From Taudactylus pleione (taxonomy: Eukaryota; Chordata; Amphibia; Anura; Myobatrachidae): a DNA stretch of 64,000 nucleotides. Below, one piece after another: positions 20,695 to 31,559 of the stretch; position 1 is the first letter of the stretch; each line of letters begins with the position of its first letter. The notes beneath the pieces were generated by a model. It was not told where the DNA came from, did no database searches, and saw nothing but the letters and a program-made list of their open reading frames with translations. A program made the position numbers and the translations under genes. Location of the stretch: contig JAUIMM010000135.1 of the NCBI GenBank assembly GCA_031769625.1, positions 8,173,501-8,237,500 of the forward strand. The letters are read 5' to 3'.

Positions 20695-23670
20695 TGACCT
20701 CAAAATTTGCTCTTGGAATGTAAAGGGCATCAATTCTCCAGCCAAATGATGCAAAATGATTTCTTATCTAAATACACAAAAAAGCTGATATTTCCTTTTT
20801 AAAGGAAACACATTTGACAGCCCTAGAATATGAGATATTAGCAATGCTGGGGCAAAAAGTAGTGATTTATGCATCTTACAATTTTAAATCCCGAGGCGTT
20901 GCAATTCTAATAAGGAGAAATTTGCCACTTACCATTCTACACCAGCAATCAGATTCTGAGGGTCGATTTGTACTCTTGGTAATTAAGATATTTGAGTTAA
21001 CTTATACACTGTGCAACATCTATGCCCCTACAATCTATGATAAACAATTTTTTATAGTCCTGGCTAATTTATTGAGTCCTTACCTTGTCTCCAATGTAAT
21101 CTTGGGAGGTGATCAAAATATTGTAGCCTCTAGTTATATGGACCGTCAAACTGCAGCTTCTAATCCTGTTACAACACACCGAATAGGTATTCATTATCTC
21201 CATAGGCATCTCCAATTAATTGACATTTGGCGATATCATCACCCAATAGATAAGGAATACTCCTTTTATTCAGCTCCCCATTCTACGTTCACTAGAATTA
21301 ACTATTCCCTCACTTCTTCCACATTAACTTTTAGAATACCAGAGTCTGGTATAGAGATGATAGGATTGTCGGACCATGCCCTCATATGGATTAAAGAGAA
21401 TTCAAAGGTTCCACTAGGGGACTTTAGACAATGGTGCTTTCCCTCTTTTATGACCTCTTCCACTAAATTCAAAAACGTACTACAAACTGCATGGGATGAA
21501 TATCAGATGGTAAATTCCCAACATCAACAGAATCCAAATCTATATTGGCAGGTGGCAAAGGCAGTAATAAGAGGTAGGATCCCCTCATTTGTGGCACATA
21601 ACAAGAAGCACCAGTCTGAACTACTAAAATCAGCACAACTAGAACCGACGAATGAATATGAATTACTCTGTCATTCTTCATCCCCCTTCCATAAATCCAA
21701 ATTCATGGAATGCAAGTTGACATTTGACACCCTGATGCAACAGATGGGAAATAAAAGAATTCATAATAACAGATATCAATTTCATACTTATGGGAATAAG
21801 AATAGTAAACTTATGTCCAATTTAGTACGGGGTGATAGGACTGACTCGACTATATTGAAATTGACGATGAATCAGGTGTATTATGTACTTCAGGCCCTGC
21901 CATTTTAGACTCCCTACGGGATTTCTACACAAAATTATATTCTCAAGAATTCATAAATGTACAAAATAAATAAAACTTTTGGGACTCCATAACGCTCCCT
22001 AAACTAACGGAATATCAAAAGATATCCATAATCACCCCGATTACCGAAACTGAAGTGCTTTCAGTTATTAAGGGTCTTAAACCGGGCAAATCACCAGGCC
22101 CAGACAGTTTCACAGGGGAATTTTACAAATGCCTTAAAAATGCAGTAGTTAAACCATTAACTAGTTTGTACAAATCCATATTAACAGGTAATACGCCACT
22201 CTCTTATTTCAAGATGCTTTTATTAGAGTCCTCCCAAAACCCGATAAGGATCCCACATTGCCCACTTCTTATCATCCCATATCCTTATTGAATGTGAACT
22301 ATAACATTTTTACTAATATTGTTGTGGTTCGGCTCAAGGAGGTGGTCCCTACCTTAGTACACCAGGATCAAATGGGATTTGTATGGGGACGCAGTGCTGT
22401 ATCCAATGTACGAAAAGTGTTGGCAGTATTACAACATCTTGAAGAATCCCAAGAAAATGAGTCACAAATTTTAATTTTATTAGATGCTGAGAAAGTGTTC
22501 AATTTGGTGGTGTGGGATCACCTGTATGAGACACTCCGCAATTTTGGTTTCCCCCCAAGTTATAATGCTTATTCAAGCACTAAATAATTGCTCATCTTCG
22601 CGAATAGTAGCTAATAATTACGTCTCACTCCCTATTCTTATACAACATGGAACTAGACAGGGCTGCCCTTTATCCCCTCTCCTCTTTGCACTGGTTCTAG
22701 AACCCTTGGCAATAGCTCTGAGATTGAATAGAGATTTTAAAGGTATCAAAGTGGGTGCACTGAAGCTTAAGTTATCGCTGTATGCGGATGACAAACTACT
22801 TTTCGTTTCACGTCCGCGTCTTTCCATCCCCGTTATTTTACAACAAATTAACCTTTATAGCTCTTTTGCTGGCTATAAAATAAATATAACTAAATCAGAA
22901 ATCCTACCATTGACTAGACCTGATCACCTAGCAGAATGCATGGCCTTAGCTGAAGATTTTTCGGTTGTGTCTAAATTAAAATACCTAGGCATTATCATAA
23001 AATCATCAATTCGCCAAATCTACAATTCTAATTTTCACCCAATTATAACCAAACTCCTACAGAAATTACAGCACTGGATGTCAATACCATTTTCTTTATT
23101 GGGGAGAGCGGTGGTTATAAAAAATATTTTGTTCCCTAAACTGATGTATCTGCTTCAAATTATACCCTTGTTCCTATCCAAAAATGACACTTCTAGATGT
23201 ACAAAGCCATTTCAACGATTCCTATGGAACCGTAAGAAACCTAGAATTGCTAGAAATCGGTTACTTCAACCTAGATATCTTCACTCACTCTTGCATGGCT
23301 GTCTTTAGATATGCCTCGGACAGGTGTCTAGGTCAAGCTAACTTTACAAATCAACTATTAGAAGAGGAACTGTTTAAACCTTATGCTCCGGCAGCATTGC
23401 TCCATTTACCTCGTTCTAAATTGCCAAAAGTAATTCTTCAAAATATATTATTTATGGACACATATAGGGCATTGTCTTCTATACATAAAAGTCTCGGTTC
23501 AAGTTTCAGCAAAACCAAATTCATACCATTATGAGGTAACCCCCTCACTCTCAAATTCTTTCTACCTGATGTGGAAACAAAATGGATTGGCAGCCATTTG
23601 AAACCTGTTTGATCCTGGGGGCAATCTTTATTCTTTTCAGCAGCTTAGGGACCTGTACAATATAAGTCTA
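20695..23670 (+). pseudogene. LINE ORF2: AP endonuclease and reverse transcriptase, broken
   Basis: The start reads ICSWNVKGINSPAK, then a TGA (20747-20749) and frame changes. From 20814 a 364-codon frame covers most of the endonuclease (YAPT, GGDQN where GGDFN is usual, and GLSDHALI near its end). RT follows in overlapping frames: GLKPGKSPGPDSFTGEFYK (22073), YHPISLLN (22264), GTRQGCPLSPLLFALVLEPL (22650), the catalytic box YADDKLLF (22781-22804) and KLKYLGI (22975). The C-terminal part runs to about 23670. At least four lesions split the frame. Target-primed reverse transcription is the family's mechanism. Confidence 0.85.
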
Positions 23671-23709
23671 AAATAAAAAAAGGTGTAGCCTAAGACATAG
23701 ACAGAACAA

Positions 23710-25303
23710 CCACATAATATCAGCAAAATAATACAATGTAAGCCTTTTGCCCAGGATGAAATCATTCAGAACTTCCTTCCTCACCTGACTTCTGAGAAAA
23801 CAGCCGTTCATTCGTGGCTGAGAAACTCGTCAAGTCTGGCACCCTGCAGGAATACTAGCCTAAGGACACTACCCAATCGAAACACACGCACCCTCCCACA
23901 AGTCCAAATGCTGGTACCAGCATGTTAGATGGAGGCAAGATGCAGACGCTGGTCCGGTCACCTCACAATAATGCTCCTGCATGGAGATATACCTACCAGG
24001 AAGGGAGAAAGTTTACAGTCTGTAGAAGTGTCGGAAGCAGACACAGATAAACAGGGCTTCAATTCATCCTGGTGGTAATAGACTCGAGTGCCACATAAGC
24101 GATTACTAAAGATTTTAAACCATTTAGCCGTGCACGGTAAAACAAATCACTGCTAAATATAAATTTGGGACTTGCGCTGCTGGACATCGGACTGTGTGCT
24201 TTCTATTTTTTATCAAAGTGATTTTGTGAGCATCAAGTCTAATAAATTATCTGATTGGGAGAGTAGAAGTTGTGACACTTTAATCACTAACTAACACTAC
24301 AGAACATGGATGTCATTTACTAACCACTAACAACGGCAATCTATTATTCTGTAAACTGGCTTTACCAACAGACTGTTGGACATTTGTTTTAAGTTTCTAC
24401 TAACACGGATGTGTTTAAAAGGACTATACTTGAGATATCAAATGTGCTGCTAAAGAACACTGCCCAATAAGTCTCAGAGGTAAAAGTTAGGAATTATTTC
24501 ATCCTGGGTGTCACAACGTGATGGTCACTGGATCTGGCAGCGCTGGAGATTCGGTCAGTGGGCAGTGTGTTCTTGGTGCCCGCTGCTCATGTGTGTGTCT
24601 TGCTCATGTGGTGCTGGATGCCGGCTGTAGCTTGCCGAGTCCGGCGGCGCTGGAGTTCCAGGCGGCGGGTGGTGCCTCCCTGATGTTTATGACTGGTGGA
24701 TGTGGCTCCCCCTGTTGAACGGCTGTTGGAATGCAGGTGGATGCAGCTCCTAGGTGCGCATGTGCCTACCTGTAGGGAAATTTAAAGGGCCAAGCACATG
24801 CAGTGGTGACGTGACAGAAGGCGCCAGATTCAAGACTGCCTATTTAGGAAGTCCCTTGGAGCACATGCTCCATTACCTTACTTATCCTATTATCCTTTCC
24901 TGACCTTTGGTACGATTTTGCCTGACCCTTGGTACTGCATTTATATTTGGTGCTGACCTCTGCTTTTCCCTGAGACACGCTTTTCGTCTGCTCCCTGGTA
25001 CCGTATTGTCTGTTGGTTCTGACCCGGCCTGTCGACTATGCTGAATATTCTCTATGCTCTATCCAGAGTTTCCCAGCACCTGTATAGGGGAACCTATACT
25101 GAGGGACGCGACCTGTGTGTCGGACACAGCCAAGTCTATACCTTTTTGCGAGGGTCCCTGGTGAATACCGCCAGAACATTAGACTCTGAGCATCAGGAAT
25201 AGGTCACGCCAAGTCCCTAATACGGGTTGCAACCATTATATACCCGAGAGTCGTGACACTGGGCAAAAGCCTCACATTGTATTACTTTGCTGATATTAGG
25301 TGG
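23710..25303. repeat. Inverted repeat whose right arm is split by a solo LTR
   Basis: The left arm 23710-23767 is complementary to 25264-25303 joined with 24491-24508. The arm is continuous only if the LTR 24509-25258 and one CTGGG are removed. The loop (23768-24490) has no recognised gene. Probably a fold-back transposon or an inverted duplication. Confidence 0.7.
24509..25258. mobile_element. Solo LTR (750 bp), Ty3/Gypsy-type
   Basis: Begins TGTCACAACG and ends GTCGTGACA. It is flanked by CTGGG (24504-24508 and 25259-25263), a 5-bp target duplication. The absence of internal sequence marks a solo LTR left by LTR-LTR recombination. Orientation is not certain. The 66-residue frame inside is not a gene. 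Confidence 0.85.
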
Positions 25304-25429
25304 CAGAGGAGTATTGTGGAATCATGGCACCCGGAGAAAGTGCGAGTCAATGAACACTCCCCCCAGATGCACTATCTGACATTTGCTTCTTTGAATCATT
25401 GTTATAAGTCAATAGAGGAGATTGTATTT

Positions 25430-27079
25430 CAGTCAGGTGCATAAATATTGGGACATTGACAGAATTTTCATATTTTGGCCTCTATTCACCACCACAATGG
25501 CTATGTAATGAAACAAACAAGATGTGCTTTAACTGCAGATTTTCAGATTTAATTTGAGGGTAATTACATCCAAATCAGGTGACCGATGTAGGAATTACAA
25601 CGGTTTCTATATGTGCCTCCCACTTTTTAAGGGGACAAAAGTAATGGGACTATCAACTCAAAAGCTATTTCATGGACAGATGTGGGCTATTCCCTCGTTA
25701 TTTCATTATCAATTAAGCAGGTAAAAGGTCTGGAGTTGATTTATAGGTGTGACATTTGCATTTGGAATCAGTTGCTGTCGACTCTCAATATTAGATCCAA
25801 AGAGCTGTCACTATCAGTGAAGCAAGCCTTCATTAGGCTGAGAAATCAAAACAAACCCATCAGAGAGATAGCAAAAACATTAGGTGTGGCCAAATCAACT
25901 GTTTGGAACATTTTTAAAAAGAAAGAACGCACTGGAGAGCTCAGCAACACCAAAAGACCCAGAACACCACGGAAAACAACTGTGGTGGATGACAGAAGAA
26001 TTATTTCCCTGGTGAAGAAAAACCCCTTCACAACAGTTGGCCAAATCAAGAACACTCTCCAGGAGGTAGGTGTATATGTGTCAAAGTAACCATCAAGAGA
26101 AGACTTCACAAGAGTGAATATAGAGGGTTCACCACAAGATGTAAACCATTGGTGAGCCACAAAAACAGGAAGACCAGATTAGAGTTTGCCAAACAACATC
26201 TAAAAAAGCCATAACAGTTCTGGAACAACATCTTATGGACAGATGAGACAAAGATCAACTTGTACCAGAGTGATGGGAAGAGAAGAGTATGGAGAAGGAA
26301 AGGAACTGCTCATGATCCAAAACATACCACCTCATCAGTGAAGCATGGTGGTGGTAGTGTCATGGCATGGGCATGTATGGCTGCCAATGGAACTGGTTCC
26401 CTTGTATTAATTGATGATGTGACTGCTGACAAAAGCAGCAGAATGAATTCTGAAGTGTTTCGGGCAATATTATATGCTCATATTCAGTCAAATGCTTCAG
26501 AACTCATTGGACTGCGCTTCACAGTGCAGATGGACAATGACCCGAAGCATACTGCAAAAGCAACCAAAGAGTTTTTAAGGCTAAAAAGTGGAATGTTATG
26601 CAATGGCCAAGTCAATCCCCTGACCTGAATCCAATTGAGCATGCATTTCACTTGATGAAGACAAAACTGAAGGGAAAATGCCCCAAGAACAAGCAGGAAC
26701 TGAAGACACTTGCAGTAGAGGCCTGGCAGAGCATCACCAGGGATGAAACCCAGTGTCTGGTGATGTCTATGCGTTCCAGACTTCAGGCTGTTATTGCCTG
26801 CAAAGGATTTGCAACAAAGTATTAAAAAGTGAAAGTTAGATTTAGGATTGTTTAGTTTGTCCCATTACTTTTGGCCCCTTAAAAAGTGGGAGGCACATAT
26901 AGACACTGTTGTAATTCCTACACCGTTCACCTGATTTGGATGTAATTACCCTCAAATTAAATCTGAAAGTCTGCAATTAAAGCACGTATTGTTTGTTTCA
27001 TTTCATAGCCATTGTGGTGGTGAATAGAGGCCAAAATATGAAAATTCTGTCAATGTCCCAATATTTATGCACCTGACTG
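25430..27079 (+). mobile_element. Tc1/mariner transposon with long terminal inverted repeats
   Basis: The ends start CAGTCAGGTGCATAAATATT and are inverted copies of each other over about 220 bp. The right flank is TA (27080-27081); the left flank reads TT, so one base has changed. Total length is 1,650 bp, normal for a Tc1-like element with an intronless transposase. Confidence 0.9.
25682..26824 (+). pseudogene. Tc1-like transposase, three lesions
   Basis: 25790-26089 carries the paired DNA-binding domains (SVKQAFIRLRNQNKPIREIA, a second helix-turn-helix and the basic GRPR-type hook RPRTPRK). A 1-base shift near 26086, TAA at 26212-26214 and another shift near 26590 break the frame. The catalytic triad is visible: aspartate in WTDETK (26235), aspartate in QMDNDPKHTA (26525) and glutamate in SPDLNPIEHAF (26617). 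The C-terminus ends with a stop at 26822. Terminal-repeat cleavage and TA integration are the family's function; this copy cannot supply it. Confidence 0.9.
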
Positions 27080-27084
27080 TATAT

Positions 27085-27123
27085 GTTTATCTGTGTCTAT
27101 GTATATGTATATATGTGTGAGTG

Positions 27124-27160
<37 letters not shown>

Positions 27161-27198
27161 GTGTACATATCGCTATATATATATATATATATATATAC

Positions 27199-27229
<31 letters not shown>

Positions 27230-27230
27230 G
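27085..27230. repeat. (TA)n/(CA)n microsatellite
   Basis: Two long TA tracts are separated by (CA)5 and CGTGTACATATCGC, next to the Tc1 right end. The TA target may have been part of this tract. Confidence 0.85.
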
Positions 27231-27566
27231 CAGTCCCGCTATGCTGTTTTAGTGGGGCACCGCACCCTGCCCTGTTTCTAAAAGGCAAAAAGCACCCTGC
27301 CCTCTGCCGTGGTGCCCCGCTGAGACAGCCTGTAGGTGCCGTCCCCACCCATGGGTTGCAGAGTCCCGCAGGTGGGGAAAACTGCTGGTGAATGGATGCT
27401 GAGCACATGCATCCCCAGCAGCAGCATTTGGAGCCAACTTAGTGTTATTGTTTAAACAGCAACCCCCCTGGCAGTTTTGGTAAAGGCTGCATACCCCACC
27501 ATGCAACCGCCAATGGTTATGTTTCTTTTCTTTAAGTAATAGTGCCAGAAAGATAGCTATCTAGTT
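27231..27566. other. GC-rich unassigned repeat-like sequence
   Basis: CACCGCACCCTGCCCT-type phrases recur (27257 and 27290). No frame, terminal repeat or RNA structure was recognised. It ends where the Penelope composite's target duplication begins. Confidence 0.3.
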
Positions 27567-27582
27567 AGTGATTTTGAAAATA

Positions 27583-27940
27583 AAAACGTAAGTGAAGGAA
27601 AAATAGCGCAAATAAAGAGGGAGGTGCTGCTGGGTTAAATGCACAGGAGTAAACACCTAAATATTACCCAGTAAACATACATAGAACAAAAATAGTACAT
27701 GATAACCAAAAAGCGCTCCCCACTCAACATGTGTAACAAATGGGACACCACTGTGTTTTCACACAAAAAAAGGGACAATAGTCACCAATAATAATGGCAA
27801 ATAGAGATTCCAAGTCCTGGATATTCACTAATTAGACTTCTCTATTGAAGTGCTGGTTAGTTTTCCCTTAGAGTAAATCCATATGCATGGAGAAAAAGAG
27901 AAAGGATAATAGTGCAGTATGTCTAAATTAAAAAAAAAAA
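27583..27940 (-). repeat. Penelope terminal repeat (pseudo-LTR), outer copy
   Basis: A direct copy of 31194-31550, nearly identical base for base. Together they frame the minus-strand element as pseudo-LTRs. Confidence 0.85.
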
Positions 27941-28152
27941 CTTTTAATGACAAATTTGCACTTACAATCACGAAATAAATATAAGGCATGTAACAAATAT
28001 AAGACCACATCCAGCCCCCGTCCACATGTCGACATCCACACCCAGATGTACAAAGGAAATAGTGGTACCACTACTCCGGATATAGGGATCCACTAGGATG
28101 AACTCCACAAGAGGAGGCTGCAGATATTGCGGTTAGTTCACAGGGTGAGGCC

Positions 28153-28196
28153 CGCTTAACGCGTTTCGGACATCAATTCGTCCTTCGTCAGAAGCG
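28153..28196 (-). ncRNA. Hammerhead-ribozyme-like motif (type I) in Penelope terminal region
   Basis: Read on the minus strand, CGCTT is followed by CTGACGA (the C-U-G-A-N-G-A core), a GGAC/GTCC stem, GAA, ACGCGT, T and AAGCG. CGCTT pairs with AAGCG as stem I, GGAC with GTCC as stem II, and ACGCGT is a self-complementary stem III that could pair between two molecules. One extra A separates the core from stem II. Penelope-like elements are known to carry hammerheads with very short stem III. Position 7 of the core tolerates any base. Activity is untested. Confidence 0.6.
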
Positions 28197-28870
28197 TGGC
28201 ATAATCACCCAAAGTCTTACTTAAATACCCTGTAAAAAATACACTCACATGATTTCAATTTAGACGATCACCGGCAGCTGTGTATAATTACGGAAGTTGT
28301 CCACCCGAGTGCGTTCCACCGCACCCGGAAGTACTGCGTTCCACAGGCATACAGCACGTGATTCAGCCTGACGTCCACACGTGGGGCGGCGATCACAATG
28401 CCTGATGCGTTCCACCAAACCCGGATGTACTGTGTTCCAAAGGCACACAGCACGCGATTCAGCCCGACGCTCATAAGTGGGGCGGCGATCACAATGCCCG
28501 GCGCACTCCACTGATCCCGGAAGTCCCGCGCCCCAAAACTGCTCGGCCACAATCCTCCACAGCGCACAAACATTAAAATCTTTGTTGTTCTTAAACAGTC
28601 GCTGTATTGTCCTCATTAATAGGTCCATTTAAACATGAAAAAATACAAAAGGAAAAATCAAACATAGACTCTATATCCAAATTAATAAGAATAGCATCAT
28701 AATAAATATGTCCAAATATATAAAATATAGCAGCAAATAGTGCAAGGAAAATATTAAATAGCAGCAAATATGTAAACTCAAACACATAATTAAAAATATG
28801 CATATTTAGGTTTTAAAGCAGCCGATAGGTCAATTTGAGCACATAATTTAATTAAAAATAGGTGAATAAA

Positions 28871-30412
28871 TTAAGTTAAGAAGCATTTGAGTTCGAAATC
28901 TCCGTTCATCCCCTTGGGTACAAGGGTCCCTAATTGGTAAATCCATCTCTTTTCGGCTTGTGAAAGCCTCTTTTCAATGTCTCTTGTTTTCCACCTAGGT
29001 AGCACCTGTTGAATACCTAAAAAACGTTTCAGATGACACTCTTTACTAATGCGATAATTTTTAAAATGTGCAGAGACTGTATGTGTAGTAAGACCTTTGT
29101 GTATATTATAAATATGTTCAGATAGTCTTATTTTGAGGTTTCGAGTGGTTTTACCTATATACAATAGGCCACAATCACACTCCAGAAGATATATTACATT
29201 TCTGGAGTTGCACGTAATGAATTCCCTAATGGGGTATTTAGTACCGTGCACCTCAAATTCCGAAACTTTGTGTTCATGTGATCTAACTGTTTTACACATT
29301 AAACAATTACCACATCTATAAAAACCCTTAGATCTTACACTTTGTCTAGTATCAATATCTAGAGTGCTTTTAACAAGTTTGTCTTTAAGGGTAGGTGCCT
29401 TCCTATATATAAAATGTGGTTTTTCTGATATTACTGGACCTATGATTGCATCTTGCTTTAATAATTTCCAATTTTGCCTAAAATTTTTTTCTATTTCTTT
29501 AAAAGATCTATTATATTGAGTGATAAAAGCCCACTTAAATTTCTCATCAGTATTATTTTTTGTGGATTTTATTTTTAATAATTCAGTGCGATTAGTTAAG
29601 GACATTTTGTCTTTAGCTTTCAATAAGACTTCGTTTGAATAACCCTTCTTTCGAAAACGATCAGTTGTCTCCTTAATTTGTTCCTCACAGATATTAGGTT
29701 CTGTACAATTTCTTTTAATCCTCAAAAATTGGCTATAGGGGATCCCATCCAGCCAATTTGAGTGGTGTTGACTTGTTCTTTCTATGAAACTGTTGGAATC
29801 TGTATTCTTTCTAAAAGTTTTGGTGTTAATAACACCATTTTTAACATAAATACATAAATCTAAAAAGGATACCTCTGTCGCACTATAATTAAAAATCAAT
29901 TTGATATTAAAACTATTAACATTGAGTAGATTGCAAAATATTTTGAGAGAGTCTTCATTTCCACGCCATATGAATAGAACGTCATCAATATAGCATTGCC
30001 AGGACACTAGGCCCACCCCCAGCTCACCATTTTGCCACACATCATGATCCTCCCAGTAGGCCATAAATAGATTGGCGTAGCTGGGGGCAAACCTAGTGCC
30101 CATAGCAGTTCCAACTTGTTGTAGGTAAAAGGACCCATCAAAATAAAAATAATTATTAATTAAAATAAATTTAATACTTTCAAGTATAAAACATTTAAGG
30201 GGGTCAGTAAAATCGGTCAAGTTTAAAAAATAAGTAACAGCAGTCAGGCCCTTGTCTAATTCAATGATAGTATACAAGGTGCTGACATCAGCTGTCCAAA
30301 TAATATCACCTTCTTCCCACTTATAATCTGCAATTTTCCTAAGTACATCTCCAGTGTCTCGCAGGTAGGCTTTGGTAGTCTGTACAATTGGCTGCAAATA
30401 ATAGTCCACCAT
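28871..30412 (-). CDS. Penelope-like reverse transcriptase C-terminal part plus GIY-YIG endonuclease
   Basis: An uninterrupted 513-codon frame. RT motifs: WTADVSTLYT (motif A), QQVGTAMGTRFAPSYANLFM (motif B) and CYIDDVLFIW with the catalytic aspartates. A linker with CGNCLMC may bind zinc. The C-terminal GIY-YIG nuclease reads VIYLLECDCGLLYIGKTTRN, then the arginine helix. The frame continues upstream to an in-frame TGA at 30458-30460, after which the RT start (LPKIHKDP) appears. The same TGA exists in the partner copy. The segment with KPADKGG seen in the partner is absent here, so the protein cannot be complete. The linked nuclease nicks DNA to prime reverse transcription in this family. 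Confidence 0.88.
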   Translation of the reverse strand: MVDYYLQPIVQTTKAYLRDTGDVLRKIADYKWEEGDIIWTADVSTLYTIIELDKGLTAVTYFLNLTDFTDPLKCFILESIKFILINNYFYFDGSFYLQQVGTAMGTRFAPSYANLFMAYWEDHDVWQNGELGVGLVSWQCYIDDVLFIWRGNEDSLKIFCNLLNVNSFNIKLIFNYSATEVSFLDLCIYVKNGVINTKTFRKNTDSNSFIERTSQHHSNWLDGIPYSQFLRIKRNCTEPNICEEQIKETTDRFRKKGYSNEVLLKAKDKMSLTNRTELLKIKSTKNNTDEKFKWAFITQYNRSFKEIEKNFRQNWKLLKQDAIIGPVISEKPHFIYRKAPTLKDKLVKSTLDIDTRQSVRSKGFYRCGNCLMCKTVRSHEHKVSEFEVHGTKYPIREFITCNSRNVIYLLECDCGLLYIGKTTRNLKIRLSEHIYNIHKGLTTHTVSAHFKNYRISKECHLKRFLGIQQVLPRWKTRDIEKRLSQAEKRWIYQLGTLVPKGMNGDFELKCFLT

Positions 30413-30534
30413 AGCCGAAAGGTTACTGGTTAGACTATTACATCCTGCAATAATTGGTCAGCCTGGGGGGTGGAGGGGGTCCTTATGGATTTTTGGAAGC
30501 ACATAAATTGAAGGAATTGATGGATTTTGGATAT

Positions 30535-31194
30535 TTAAACTCCTCTATATGAGAATTTTTGTCTCCAAAACGAAGTCTTCTTAGGTTTAAAAGAATCTTG
30601 ATTTCTTTTTACTTTTTCTACTCCTTGAGGGGAAATTAACTGTATTAAGTCAGGAGATTTTAGCAAATTCATATCTCTAGTATATTTTTTCTGTTTTTTC
30701 TGTCTTAAATCTTTAGTGTTTTTTTCTATTTTTAATAAGAGATCTTTTTCAAAAGTTTTAAACTCTACCATTTTTCTAAATGGATGCGCCATTATTTGTA
30801 GTTCATTAATATTTTCATTTAGTTTCGTTAGTTTTATCCTTCATTACTTCAAAATCAAATTAATCAAGGAAAATGAGCAGGCATCTAAAATGGAGTCCCA
30901 TTCTTTTTTAAAATTCATATCAGATGACTCAAAAGATGCTGGTTTAAAAATTTTTAAACCTTTGGGAATGATCTCAGCTGCTTGATATTGCTCGAGAGTG
31001 ACCACCTCCCACCACAGCTTATTTTCCTTAATCATAATTGATTCTAATTTACTAAATAATGAACCTAGATCTTCATCACATATATTTATATCATCATTGG
31101 ATCGATAAAATGTATTTTTAATTAAATCTTTTCTTGAGTCTCTATAAGTAAACATGTTTGCTGCAATTTTTCCAATACAGGTGATCAACAACAA
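30535..31194 (-). pseudogene. Penelope N-terminal region, two frame segments
   Basis: Two minus frames, 31194-30844 and 30792-30535, are lysine/glutamate-rich with predicted helix and hold no named domain. They lie where the N-terminus of the Penelope protein should be, just inside the terminal repeat. A stop or shift separates them, and a junction near 30536 jumps to the RT segment, leaving out about 0.95 kb that the plus-strand copy retains. Confidence 0.6.
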
Positions 31195-31550
31195 TAAAAA
31201 CGTAAGTGAAGGAAAAATAGCGCAAATAAAGAGGGAGGTGCTGCTGGGGTAAATGCACAGGAGTAAACACCTAAATATTACTCAGTAAACATACATAGAA
31301 CAAAAATAGTACATGATAACCAAAAAGCACTCCCCACTCAACATGTGTAACAAATGGGACACCACTGTGTTTTCACACAAAAAAAGGGACAATAGTCACC
31401 AATAATAATGGCAAATAGAGATTCCAAGTCCTGGATATTCACTAATTAGACTTCTCTATTGAAGTGCTGGTCAGTTTTCCCTTAGAGTAAATCCATATGC
31501 ATGGAGAAAAAGAGAAAGGATAATAGTGCAGTATGTCTAAATTAAAAAAA
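31194..31550 (-). repeat. Penelope terminal repeat (pseudo-LTR), inner copy
   Basis: The second member of the direct-repeat pair, lying between the two inverted elements. It ends in the A-run after GTATGTCTAAATT, where the plus-strand element's coding part begins abruptly. Confidence 0.85.
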
Positions 31551-31559
31551 ACAAGGGAG

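Larger units (their letters stand above)
18300..23670 (+). mobile_element. L1/Tx1-like LINE, near full length but inactivated
   Basis: A GC-rich leader (about 18300-19130) is followed by ORF1 and ORF2 in the order of L1-type non-LTR elements. RT similarity fades near 23670, where a short A-rich stretch follows. No target duplication was identified, and the 5' boundary is approximate. One stop in ORF1 and several stops and shifts in ORF2 make it a dead, moderately young copy. Confidence 0.8.

Noticed and set aside
27083..27408. 102- and 103-residue frames across the TA/CA tract
   Set aside because: They translate a microsatellite and overlap each other on opposite strands.
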